Under the pieces are notes generated by a model that saw nothing but the letters and a program-made list of their open reading frames with translations, did not search any database and had not been told where the DNA came from. Shown in pieces: positions 58,199 through 64,000 of a DNA stretch of 64,000 bases. The stretch spans positions 310,001 to 374,000 of the forward strand of contig JAQBQB010000002.1 of the NCBI GenBank assembly GCA_028287235.1, in the 5' to 3' direction. Source of the DNA: Gemmatimonadota bacterium. Its GTDB lineage: Bacteria; Gemmatimonadota; Gemmatimonadetes; Gemmatimonadales; Gemmatimonadaceae. How positions within the stretch are numbered: the first letter of the stretch is position 1; each line of letters starts with the position of its first letter. The position numbers and the translations under genes are program-made.

Positions 58199-58271
58199 CG
58201 GTGGGGGGAGTGCGTGGGACGGCGCGGTGCGCGAATCTACGCCCACCTCGAGGACAGCGCCATCGTCCGAA

Positions 58272-58297
58272 AGCGGGCGATGAGACTCGAACCCATG
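58272..58297 (-). repeat. tRNA 3'-end remnant (Gly-like)
   Basis: The minus strand reads ATGGGTTCGAGTCTCATCGC then CCGCT, matching the T-arm and acceptor strand of the tRNA-Gly at 52596 with only a few changes. No anticodon or D-arm precedes it. Translation of this segment gives the tell-tale HGFESH sequence seen when tRNA ends are read as protein. It lies 74 bases upstream of the kinase start and may mark an old integration scar. Confidence 0.6.
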
Positions 58298-58370
58298 CCG
58301 GCCGGTCAAGTCACATCAGTGTTTCGGCGCCGAACCGCCCCGGCCGGAGCGAGGCGGGCAAGAACGCGCG

Positions 58371-60761
58371 TCATCGCACCGTGAACTCGAACGTGCCGGT
58401 CGACAAGCTGTTAAGAGAAAAGTACGTCGCGGTCCAGGCGCCTTTCTCTGCGAGGATCGCGTTGATCGTGACGGAGCCGGCCGTCAGCGCGAGTAGTTGC
58501 GCGCCACTGAACGAGTAGGTGACCACGGCGCCCGTGGACATGCGGTGGCTCAGCGATAAGACGAGCTCCGGCCGAAGCAAGGAGCCGGAGAAGGTCAGCG
58601 CCTGCGCGTCGAGCGAGGCCGCGGGTGAACTCGGATTCACCGCGCTCAAGGTCATCGCGGGATATTCCGCCACGCGCAGCGTGCTGTCGCCGGACCGCTT
58701 CCCGTCGGGGTTCACGACGGTCACCGTCCACGAACCCGATATCGCGACTTTGACCTGCGCCGACAACGCGGCATCAACCAAAGACGATGGCGTTGACTGA
58801 ACCGTCGATGTGGATCCATCTGGCGCACGCAATACGACCGACGCACCGGATTGAAACTGCCGACCGACAATGCGGAGCGATTGGAGCGTATCGGCGCGCG
58901 CGAGAGCGACGACCTGGCCGATCACCGGCGGCGCGAAATCCACCGGAATGCGGAAGGCGGCCGAGGCGCCGCCGTCGGGGTTCACCACCTGCGCCGTCGC
59001 GGTAGCGTAGAAATCTGTGCTGAATTCAGCCGTTGTCGCGGTAACGCGCCCGACGACGGACGTCCCCTTCGTGCCGTCAGCCCGTGTCACGCCGACCGTG
59101 AGGCCGGGCTGAAAACCGGTTCCGATCAAGGTGTCGGTCTGAATGACTCTGGCCACCGCATTCGTTACGAGGGTGGCGCGCGTGATGACGGGCAGCGGAG
59201 CGTTTTGCGGCGTCACCGTGAACACGAACGGAGCGGAGCTCAGTCCATCGGTATTGGTGGCGCGCACGGCCCAGTCACCAGCTGTGGTGAGCGCGATCTG
59301 CGCCTGGCGTGCCGCCCCGTTCAGCCCCGTGAGTTGCGCCGCGGTCATGGTCGTCACCGCGCCACTTGGCGACGTGAAGTCGAGCAACAATCCGGAGCGA
59401 AAGAAATCTCCGGCCACCACGACCGTCTGCGGCGCCGCACTCGAAATCAATCTCGCCGGCGTAACGGACCGGATGGCCGGCGACCCGTCCGAGACGACGA
59501 AGCTGAACGCGTCCGAGATCACCCCCTCCGCAGTCTCGGCGCGAATGCCCCACGTTCCAGCGGTCGAGAAAACTCCTGTCCCCCGGGCAAGCGTCGATGA
59601 CACGGTCTTCGGCGCAGACGTCGGCCCAAATACACCGGGCGACGGCGGCACGAATGTGAATCGAGTGTCGGACAAGAAATCCGTTCCGGTCAGCGTGATC
59701 GTCGTCGAGTCGCCGGCGCGCGGACTCGTCAGCGCGACGCCCGTCACCGTCGGCGCGACCGTCGTCGGCGCATGCACCGCGAAGGAATTGGTCGTTGATC
59801 CGTCCACGTTCTTCGCCCGCAACGTCCACAAGCCGGCGACGTCCGGGATGTTGGCGAAGAACACGAGGCTCTTCGCGCTGGCGAGTGTGAGCGCGATCGT
59901 CGGCGTCACGACGCCGGCGGGCGACGTGAGTGTGATGGAGATTCCCGGGAGAAATCCGCTTCCGGTCACGGCGAACGACCTGTCGCCGTTGGACTGACGC
60001 ACCGCGGCGTGCACGTCGGTGATCGTCGGCGCGTCTGTCGGCGCGCGTACGGTGACGGCCACCGCATCCGACCGCGCGCCGTCGGGATTCTGGACGGCGA
60101 AGCTCCACACGCCGGTGAGTGTGGGCGCGAGTGACACCACCGTCTCGACGCTGTCGCCGAACGCGCTCAGCGTGGGCGTCGTCGAGAACAATTCCCCAGC
60201 GGGAGACGTGACCCGCACCGCGGCGCCGGCCTTGACGCCGTAGCCCGCTACGGTGAACGTCGTACGATCGAGCGTCGCGCTGAGCGCCGCCGGACTGATC
60301 GACGCAATGACCGGCTTCGAGGGCGACGCGCGGACGGTGAATGGCGCCGAGGCGGTGCGGACGCCATCGGCGCTCGCCACCTTCACCGACCAGCTTCCCG
60401 CCTCGCGCAGCACGACGGTGGCGTCGAATGAAGTCGCCGTCACGTTGGAGATCGCGCCCGGATCCACAGCACTCGCTGCGCCCGACGGCGCCGTGAGCGA
60501 CACGACGACGGCGGGTGAAAAGCCGGAGCCGGAGACGGTCAGCAGTTGCGGGAGCGAGCTCGCGGCGATGCCGCCCGCCGCGACGTTGGCGACGACGATC
60601 GATGGTGCCGCGGGCGGCGTCGCGGGCGGCACGGCGGGTGGCACGGACGCCGTGGTAGGCTGGTCTCCGCCGCAGGCCTCGACGATCAGCAGGGTGGCCA
60701 CGGCGGCCACGGTGGCGACGACGATCCGCGCGGCGGCCGCGATTCTAGTTCTCGAATGCAT
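58371..60761 (-). CDS. IPT/TIG-repeat lipoprotein
   Basis: This 796-residue protein has a signal with lipobox-like VEACGG, a proline/alanine linker, then about seven IPT/TIG (immunoglobulin-like) repeats. Each repeat has the form P.I..I.P......T.TV.G..F..G..V.LTSPAG (TVSGSGFSPAVVVSLTAPSG, TVAGYGVKAGAAVRVTSPAG, AVTGSGFLPGISITLTSPAG, VVAGDFFRSGLLLDFTSPSG). Each module ends with WSVKV.N.DG, for example SWSVKVASADG and VWSFAVQNPDG. It is probably anchored in the outer membrane and faces outward; the binding partner is unknown. I chose the ATG at 60759-60761 at the signal peptide. Confidence 0.85.
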   Translation of the reverse strand: MHSRTRIAAAARIVVATVAAVATLLIVEACGGDQPTTASVPPAVPPATPPAAPSIVVANVAAGGIAASSLPQLLTVSGSGFSPAVVVSLTAPSGAASAVDPGAISNVTATSFDATVVLREAGSWSVKVASADGVRTASAPFTVRASPSKPVIASISPAALSATLDRTTFTVAGYGVKAGAAVRVTSPAGELFSTTPTLSAFGDSVETVVSLAPTLTGVWSFAVQNPDGARSDAVAVTVRAPTDAPTITDVHAAVRQSNGDRSFAVTGSGFLPGISITLTSPAGVVTPTIALTLASAKSLVFFANIPDVAGLWTLRAKNVDGSTTNSFAVHAPTTVAPTVTGVALTSPRAGDSTTITLTGTDFLSDTRFTFVPPSPGVFGPTSAPKTVSSTLARGTGVFSTAGTWGIRAETAEGVISDAFSFVVSDGSPAIRSVTPARLISSAAPQTVVVAGDFFRSGLLLDFTSPSGAVTTMTAAQLTGLNGAARQAQIALTTAGDWAVRATNTDGLSSAPFVFTVTPQNAPLPVITRATLVTNAVARVIQTDTLIGTGFQPGLTVGVTRADGTKGTSVVGRVTATTAEFSTDFYATATAQVVNPDGGASAAFRIPVDFAPPVIGQVVALARADTLQSLRIVGRQFQSGASVVLRAPDGSTSTVQSTPSSLVDAALSAQVKVAISGSWTVTVVNPDGKRSGDSTLRVAEYPAMTLSAVNPSSPAASLDAQALTFSGSLLRPELVLSLSHRMSTGAVVTYSFSGAQLLALTAGSVTINAILAEKGAWTATYFSLNSLSTGTFEFTVR

Positions 60762-60837
60762 CGACAACAATAGTGCCCGAACCAGTCGGCGGCCAGCGGG
60801 CGTTGCTTGCGCCTTACGAGTCTGCTGATGAGCAAAC

Positions 60838-60868
60838 GACAACGGCGCCCTCGCGGGGCGCCGTTGTC
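60838..60868 (-). terminator. Terminator of the tRNA cluster
   Basis: GACAACGGCGCCC (60838-60850) and GGGCGCCGTTGTC (60856-60868) form a perfect 13-bp stem with a five-base loop, followed on the minus strand by GTTTGCTC. It lies 16 bases after the last tRNA of the cluster and should end its transcript. Confidence 0.8.
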
Positions 60869-60884
60869 TGTTTCCATCATGCAG

Positions 60885-60956
60885 AGCCACAGGTCGGAAT
60901 TGAACCGACGACCGCTCGATTACGAATCGAGTGCTCTACCCCTGAGCTACTGTGGC
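60885..60956 (-). tRNA. tRNA-Thr(CGT)
   Basis: Acceptor GCCACAG (60950-60956 on the reverse strand) pairs with CTGTGGC (60886-60892). The anticodon stem CTCGA/TCGAG encloses loop TTCGTAA, giving anticodon CGT. The T-arm GTCGG TTCAATT CCGAC is perfect. CCA is not encoded. Confidence 0.93.
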
Positions 60957-60984
60957 ACTTTCGTCGGTAAACAGCCGGTACACA

Positions 60985-61066
60985 TGCCCTGGCGCGGACT
61001 CGAACCGCGACGCCTTGCGGCACCACCCCCTCAAGATGGCGTGTCTACCAATTTCACCACCAGGGC
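60985..61066 (-). tRNA. tRNA-Leu(GAG)
   Basis: This is a class II tRNA with a long variable arm. Acceptor GCCCTGG/CCAGGGC is paired and the discriminator is A. The anticodon stem CCATC/GGTGG encloses loop TTGAGGG, giving anticodon GAG. The T-arm is GCGGTTCGAGTCCGC. Confidence 0.92.
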
Positions 61067-61180
61067 CCTACCAGTCTCCAGCTCCTTCACACATCCCAGC
61101 CGCCAGCTACTAGCTATCAGAGAATAAGAATTACAGGCTGCTTATTCGACCCAAGTCGCTTTCACTTTCAGCTGCCCCAA

Positions 61181-61255
61181 CGGGAGCGACGGGGTTCGAA
61201 CCCGCGACCTCTCGAGTGACAGTCGAGTGCTCTAACCAAACTGAGCTACGCCCCC
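61181..61255 (-). tRNA. tRNA-Asp(GTC)
   Basis: Acceptor GGGGGCG pairs with CGCTCCC through one G-T wobble and the discriminator is G. The anticodon stem CTCGA/TCGAG encloses loop CTGTCAC, giving anticodon GTC. The T-arm GCGGG TTCGAAC CCCGT is normal. Confidence 0.94.
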
Positions 61256-61319
61256 AACTCATGCTGCGTCCTGCATCCTGCCCTGCGGTCGTACCGCCCT
61301 GCAGCCTGCTCCTCCACGA

Positions 61320-61391
61320 TAGCCCGTAGGAGAATCGAACTCCTCTCTGCACCGTGAAAGGGTGCCGTCCTAACCGATAGACGAACGGGCC
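61320..61391 (-). tRNA. tRNA-Glu(TTC)
   Basis: Acceptor GGCCCGT pairs with ACGGGCT and the discriminator is A. The anticodon stem GCACC/GGTGC encloses loop CTTTCAC, giving anticodon TTC. The T-arm is AGGAG TTCGATT CTCCT. Confidence 0.94.
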
Positions 61392-61438
61392 CACTCCGAT
61401 CGAACAAACTAGTCGAACACGACTGAGAACTGCGACAA

Positions 61439-61511
61439 TAGCGGTAACGGGATTCGAACCCGTGTTTGGGCCTTGAGAGGGCCCCGTCCTAGTCCCCTAG
61501 ACGATACCGCC
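61439..61511 (-). tRNA. tRNA-Glu(CTC)
   Basis: Acceptor GGCGGTA pairs with TACCGCT and the discriminator is A. The anticodon stem GGGCC/GGCCC encloses loop CTCTCAA, giving anticodon CTC. The T-arm is ACGGG TTCGAAT CCCGT. The 4 x 87 bp repeat array starts immediately upstream of its 5' end. Confidence 0.94.
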
Positions 61512-61515
61512 ATAG

Positions 61516-61846
61516 TGATCCGCCTGCGGCGGATCGCCATGGCGGTATCATTTCATTCGAAGTCGCGATCGCTACGCGATCACTCCTCTTTCGTCTCCCT
61601 GCGATGCCGCCTGCGGCGGATCGCCATGGCGGTATCATTTCATTCGAAGTCGCGATCGCTACGCGATCACTCCTCCTTCCTCGCCCAGCGACACCGCCTG
61701 CGGCAAATCGCCATGGCGGTATCATTTCAATCGAAGTCGTGATCGCTACGCGATCACTCCTCCTTCCTCGCCCAGCGATACCACCTGCGGCGGATCGCCA
61801 TGGCGGTATCATTTCATTCAACGTCGTGATCGCTATGCGATCACGC
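61516..61846. repeat. Four tandem 87-bp repeats inside the tRNA cluster
   Basis: The motif ATCGCCATGGCGGTATCATT recurs at 61533, 61620, 61707 and 61794, exactly 87 bases apart. Each unit has two small hairpins: one around GCC-TGC-GGC and one around GATCGC-TAC-GCGATC. In copies 3 and 4 the second stem is extended to GTGATCGC/GCGATCAC. GGCGGTATC in each unit equals the first nine bases of the neighbouring tRNA-Glu(CTC). No protein is supported; the frames stay open only because 87 is divisible by three. Confidence 0.9.
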
Positions 61847-61877
61847 CCCACGGCCCACGCCCAACGCCCCACGCAAA

Positions 61878-61950
61878 CAGGCCGGGAGGGACTTGAACCC
61901 CCAACCGCTGGTTTTGGAGACCAGTGCTCTACCAATTGAGCTACCGACCT
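61878..61950 (-). tRNA. tRNA-Trp(CCA)
   Basis: Acceptor AGGTCGG pairs with CCGGCCT and the discriminator is G. The anticodon stem CTGGT/ACCAG encloses loop CTCCAAA, giving anticodon CCA. The T-loop TTCAAGT is normal. Confidence 0.94.
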
Positions 61951-61985
61951 AACGCACAAGTGGCGAACGACCAACGGCGAAACAG

Positions 61986-62060
61986 GGTGACTGACGGGAA
62001 TTGAACCCGCAACCCCCGGTGCCACAGACCGGTGCTCTAACCGATTGAGCTACAGCCACC
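61986..62060 (-). tRNA. tRNA-His(GTG)
   Basis: Acceptor GTGGCTG with the extra 5' G typical of tRNA-His pairs with CAGTCAC; the discriminator is C. The anticodon stem CCGGT/ACCGG encloses loop CTGTGGC, giving anticodon GTG. It is the first tRNA of the leftward cluster, 66 bases downstream of the EF-P gene. Confidence 0.94.
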
Positions 62061-62125
62061 ATTGTCTGCACCCTGCGGTGCAGAGACTTGCATTTTAACC
62101 GGACCGCGCCGTCGTATCAACCCGA

Positions 62126-62689
62126 TTATTTCGCGCGCTCCTGATATTCACCCGTGCTCGGATTCACCTTCACCTTGTCGCCCGTGCCAACGAACTCAGG
62201 CACGTTGATCGTCACGCCGTTCTCCAGCTTCGCCGGCTTCGTGCTCGACGTCTTCGTCGCCGTCTTCATCACCGGCGCCGTGTCGATCACCTCGAGAATC
62301 ATCGAGTTCGGCAGCTTGATGGCCACCGGACGGCCGTCGTAATACTCCGCCTGGATCTTCATCCCCGGCTGCATCCACTCGGCGTTGTCGCCCAGCATCT
62401 CCTCGTCCATCTCGAGCTGGTCGTAGCTCTCCGTGTTCATGAAGTGGTACGTGTCACCACCCTGGTACATGAACTCGAGATCGTGCGTTTCCATGAACGC
62501 CGGATCGATCGAATCGGCGGCGCGGAAGCGATGGTCGAAGCTCGAGCCGGTGCGCAGATTCTTGAGCTTCGCCTGAACCATTGCGCGCAGATTGCCAGGC
62601 GTATGGTGACGGAACTCGACGATGCGGCACGGCTCGCCCTCGAACACGATCACCATTCCGCGGCGAATCTGGGTTGCCGGAATAGCCAT
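62126..62689 (-). CDS. efp: Translation elongation factor P
   Basis: This 187-residue protein has the three OB-like domains of EF-P: IPATQIRRGMVIVFEGEPCR, AKLKNLRTGSSFDHRFRAAD, YDQLEMDEEMLGDNAEWMQP and a C-terminal VTINVPEFVGTGDKVKVNPS. EF-P binds between the ribosomal P and E sites and relieves stalling at polyproline. The tip loop reads TPGNLRAMV instead of the common PGKGGAF, so the usual modified lysine is absent. The ATG at 62687-62689 gives the canonical N-terminus. The tRNA cluster follows on the same strand. Confidence 0.95.
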   Translation of the reverse strand: MAIPATQIRRGMVIVFEGEPCRIVEFRHHTPGNLRAMVQAKLKNLRTGSSFDHRFRAADSIDPAFMETHDLEFMYQGGDTYHFMNTESYDQLEMDEEMLGDNAEWMQPGMKIQAEYYDGRPVAIKLPNSMILEVIDTAPVMKTATKTSSTKPAKLENGVTINVPEFVGTGDKVKVNPSTGEYQERAK

Positions 62690-62804
62690 ATGGATCAGCT
62701 CGACGATGTAGAAGACGCGGGAAAAACGCGGGAGACGAGAATTTCGCGGTAAACACAAACAGCCTTTGAACTTAGATCTATTGCCGGCCGCGGTCAAGCG
62801 GGGC

Positions 62805-63515
62805 TCAGCTCCCCGTCTGCCGCGCCGCCTTCTCCAGCACCGGCCGCAATCCCCTCCAGACGTTCGCCGCGACCATCCGCTCGCCAATGATGTTGGGATG
62901 CACGCCGTCCCCCTGGTTGAGCTCGCGATGACCCGCGACGTCGGTGAGCAAAAAGGGCAGCAGCGTCACGCCCTTCTCCTTCGCGACGTCGCCGTACACC
63001 GCGTGAAAGTCCGCCGCGTACCTGGCGCCGAGGTTGGGCAGTGCCTCTATCTGGACCAGTACCACCTTCGCATCGGGACGCTTCGCCTGGATGCGATCGA
63101 GCGCCGTCTCGATGTTCGCCTTGAGCGTCGCCGGCGGAATGCCGCGCAATCCGTCGTTCGCGCCGGTCTCCAGGACCAACACGTCGAAGTTCGCTCGCGT
63201 CAGCCAATCCAGCCGGTCGAGCAATCCCGCCGACGTTTCCCCGCTCACGCCCGCATTCACGACCTCGAACGGCAAACCCGCCGAGTCGATCTTGCGTTGT
63301 ATGAGCATGGGGTAGGCGCTGTCGGGCTCGAGCCCCAAGCCCGCGGTGAGGCTGGTGCCGACGAACAGGAGCGTGGGCCGCGGGGCGCGGGGCGTGGGGC
63401 GTGCCTGCGCACCGCTAGATTCCACAGCTGAGCGCGACGCGCCGGAATCGGCGGGCGGTCGCTGATCGTTTGTTCGTCCGCATGCGGTTATGACGGCGAG
63501 AATCAGGCTGGCCAT
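62805..63515 (-). CDS. tesA: SGNH-hydrolase, thioesterase/lysophospholipase L1-like lipoprotein
   Basis: This 236-residue protein has a signal with a lipobox-like ITACGR. The SGNH blocks follow: LLFVGTSLTAGLGLEPDSAY (block I, Ser in a GTS context replacing GDS), VVNAGVSGETSAGLLDRL (II), ETGANDGLRGI (III, GxND) and GVHPN (V, His). It hydrolyses acyl thioesters or lysophospholipids in the periplasm. It is divergent from an ABC ATPase gene exactly as tesA and ybbA are in E. coli. The ATG at 63513-63515 opens the signal; an earlier in-frame start at 63569 would overlap the divergent gene. Confidence 0.88.
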   Translation of the reverse strand: MASLILAVITACGRTNDQRPPADSGASRSAVESSGAQARPTPRAPRPTLLFVGTSLTAGLGLEPDSAYPMLIQRKIDSAGLPFEVVNAGVSGETSAGLLDRLDWLTRANFDVLVLETGANDGLRGIPPATLKANIETALDRIQAKRPDAKVVLVQIEALPNLGARYAADFHAVYGDVAKEKGVTLLPFLLTDVAGHRELNQGDGVHPNIIGERMVAANVWRGLRPVLEKAARQTGS

Positions 63516-63567
63516 CCAGCGCCGCCGTTCATCGCCCCACGTCCCACGCCTCACGCCCCACGCATCC

Positions 63568-64000
63568 ATGCTCGTCACCCGAGAGTTGTCCAAGGAATAT
63601 CGCAGCGGTGAGAACCGGCTGGCGGTGCTGCGCGACGTTTCTTTCTCGATCCCGCAGGGCGCCTTCGTCGCCATCGTCGGTCCATCGGGCAGCGGCAAGA
63701 CGACCCTGCTCGGCCTCATGGCCGGTCTCGATACCCCGTCCCATGGTCAGGTGTTGCTCGACAACGCCGACCTCACGGCGATGGACGAGGACCAGCGGGC
63801 CAAGCTGCGCGGGCAAAAAGTGGGGTTCGTCTTTCAGAGCTTTCAGCTGATCTCCACGCTCACGGCCATCGAGAACGTCCAGGTGCCGCTCGAGCTCCGT
63901 GGCGAAAGTGGTGCCGCCGATCGGGCGCGCGAGCTGCTCGGACGCGTGGGGCTGGCGGACCGCCTCGACCACTTCCCCACCCAGCTCTCGGGCGGCGAGC
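63568..64000 (+). CDS. ybbA: LolD/YbbA-type ABC transporter ATPase, partial
   Basis: This gene is cut by the window end after about 144 residues. It has MLVTRELSKEYRSGENRLAV, Walker A in IVGPSGSGKTTLLGLMAGLD, the Q-loop VGFVFQSFQLIST and the start of the signature (QLSGGE). It belongs to the MacB/LolD-like ATPases that drive FtsX-type permeases; a permease gene probably follows. Its divergence from tesA mirrors the E. coli ybbAP-tesA arrangement and supports the symbol. Confidence 0.92.
   Translation, partial: MLVTRELSKEYRSGENRLAVLRDVSFSIPQGAFVAIVGPSGSGKTTLLGLMAGLDTPSHGQVLLDNADLTAMDEDQRAKLRGQKVGFVFQSFQLISTLTAIENVQVPLELRGESGAADRARELLGRVGLADRLDHFPTQLSGGE

Noticed and set aside
58199-58309. N-terminal extension of the kinase beginning MTGRHGFESHRPL
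   Set aside because: The HGFESH segment is a translated tRNA 3' end; the kinase fold begins at the ATG at 58196-58198.
61516-61846. CRISPR array
   Set aside because: The 87-base units repeat over their full length with no unique spacers, and there are no cas genes.

Overview
The DNA is GC-rich throughout, with long antisense open frames as expected at this composition. Gene content points to a soil-type member of the Gemmatimonadota or a close relative. The indicators are PadR regulators paired with large ADOP-type ABC permeases (twice in full or part, plus one lone permease), a kinase with a C-terminal helical-repeat region, an ECF42 sigma factor with its DGPF partner, and many secreted beta-propeller proteins. 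This assignment is inferred from gene families only.

Layout. 1-8.8 kb holds a PadR/ADOP pair cut by the window edge, small enzymes (GNAT, cupin, a GH63/GH37-like glycosidase), a cytochrome c/outer-membrane-barrel fusion followed by a pentaheme cytochrome, a lipoprotein and a NAD(P)-binding protein. 8.8-22 kb holds an FHA protein, the YCII/ECF42 pair, a paoABC-like aldehyde oxidoreductase operon, gamma-glutamyltransferase, an M1 aminopeptidase and a PAP2 phosphatase. 22-29 kb holds a divergent HxlR/flavin-reductase pair, a lone ADOP permease and a second PadR/ADOP pair. 29-43.4 kb holds the most coherent unusual locus. A leftward operon (TonB-dependent receptor, beta-propeller, PD40 propeller, PD40/thioredoxin-fold fusion) faces three tandem genes for tiny secreted cysteine-rich peptides. 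These are followed by a beta-propeller, a membrane-anchored DsbA-like protein and an S41 peptidase. I propose this as a secreted disulfide-peptide system.

45.6-52.7 kb is an accessory island built at the 3' end of a tRNA-Gly(CCC) gene. The intact tRNA lies at 52596-52668, and 3'-end remnants lie at 47572 and 45650. Inside are a HEPN/MNT toxin-antitoxin pair, a translationally coupled operon encoding an alpha/beta-hydrolase fused to a ThsA-like Macro domain, a DUF1810 protein and a sirtuin, plus an IS21-family remnant. No integrase is present. The hydrolase-Macro/DUF1810/Sir2 operon is a candidate anti-phage or NAD-linked stress module. Further tRNA-Gly-like 3' remnants lie at 28891 and 58272.

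52.7-64 kb returns to ordinary chromosome: two hypothetical genes, an internally deleted SDR pseudogene, a Ser/Thr kinase, an IPT-repeat lipoprotein, and a leftward cluster of seven tRNAs interrupted by a 4 x 87 bp repeat. The EF-P gene lies upstream of the tRNAs, and the tesA/ybbA divergent pair closes the window. Functions were assigned by reading motifs; no database search was run.
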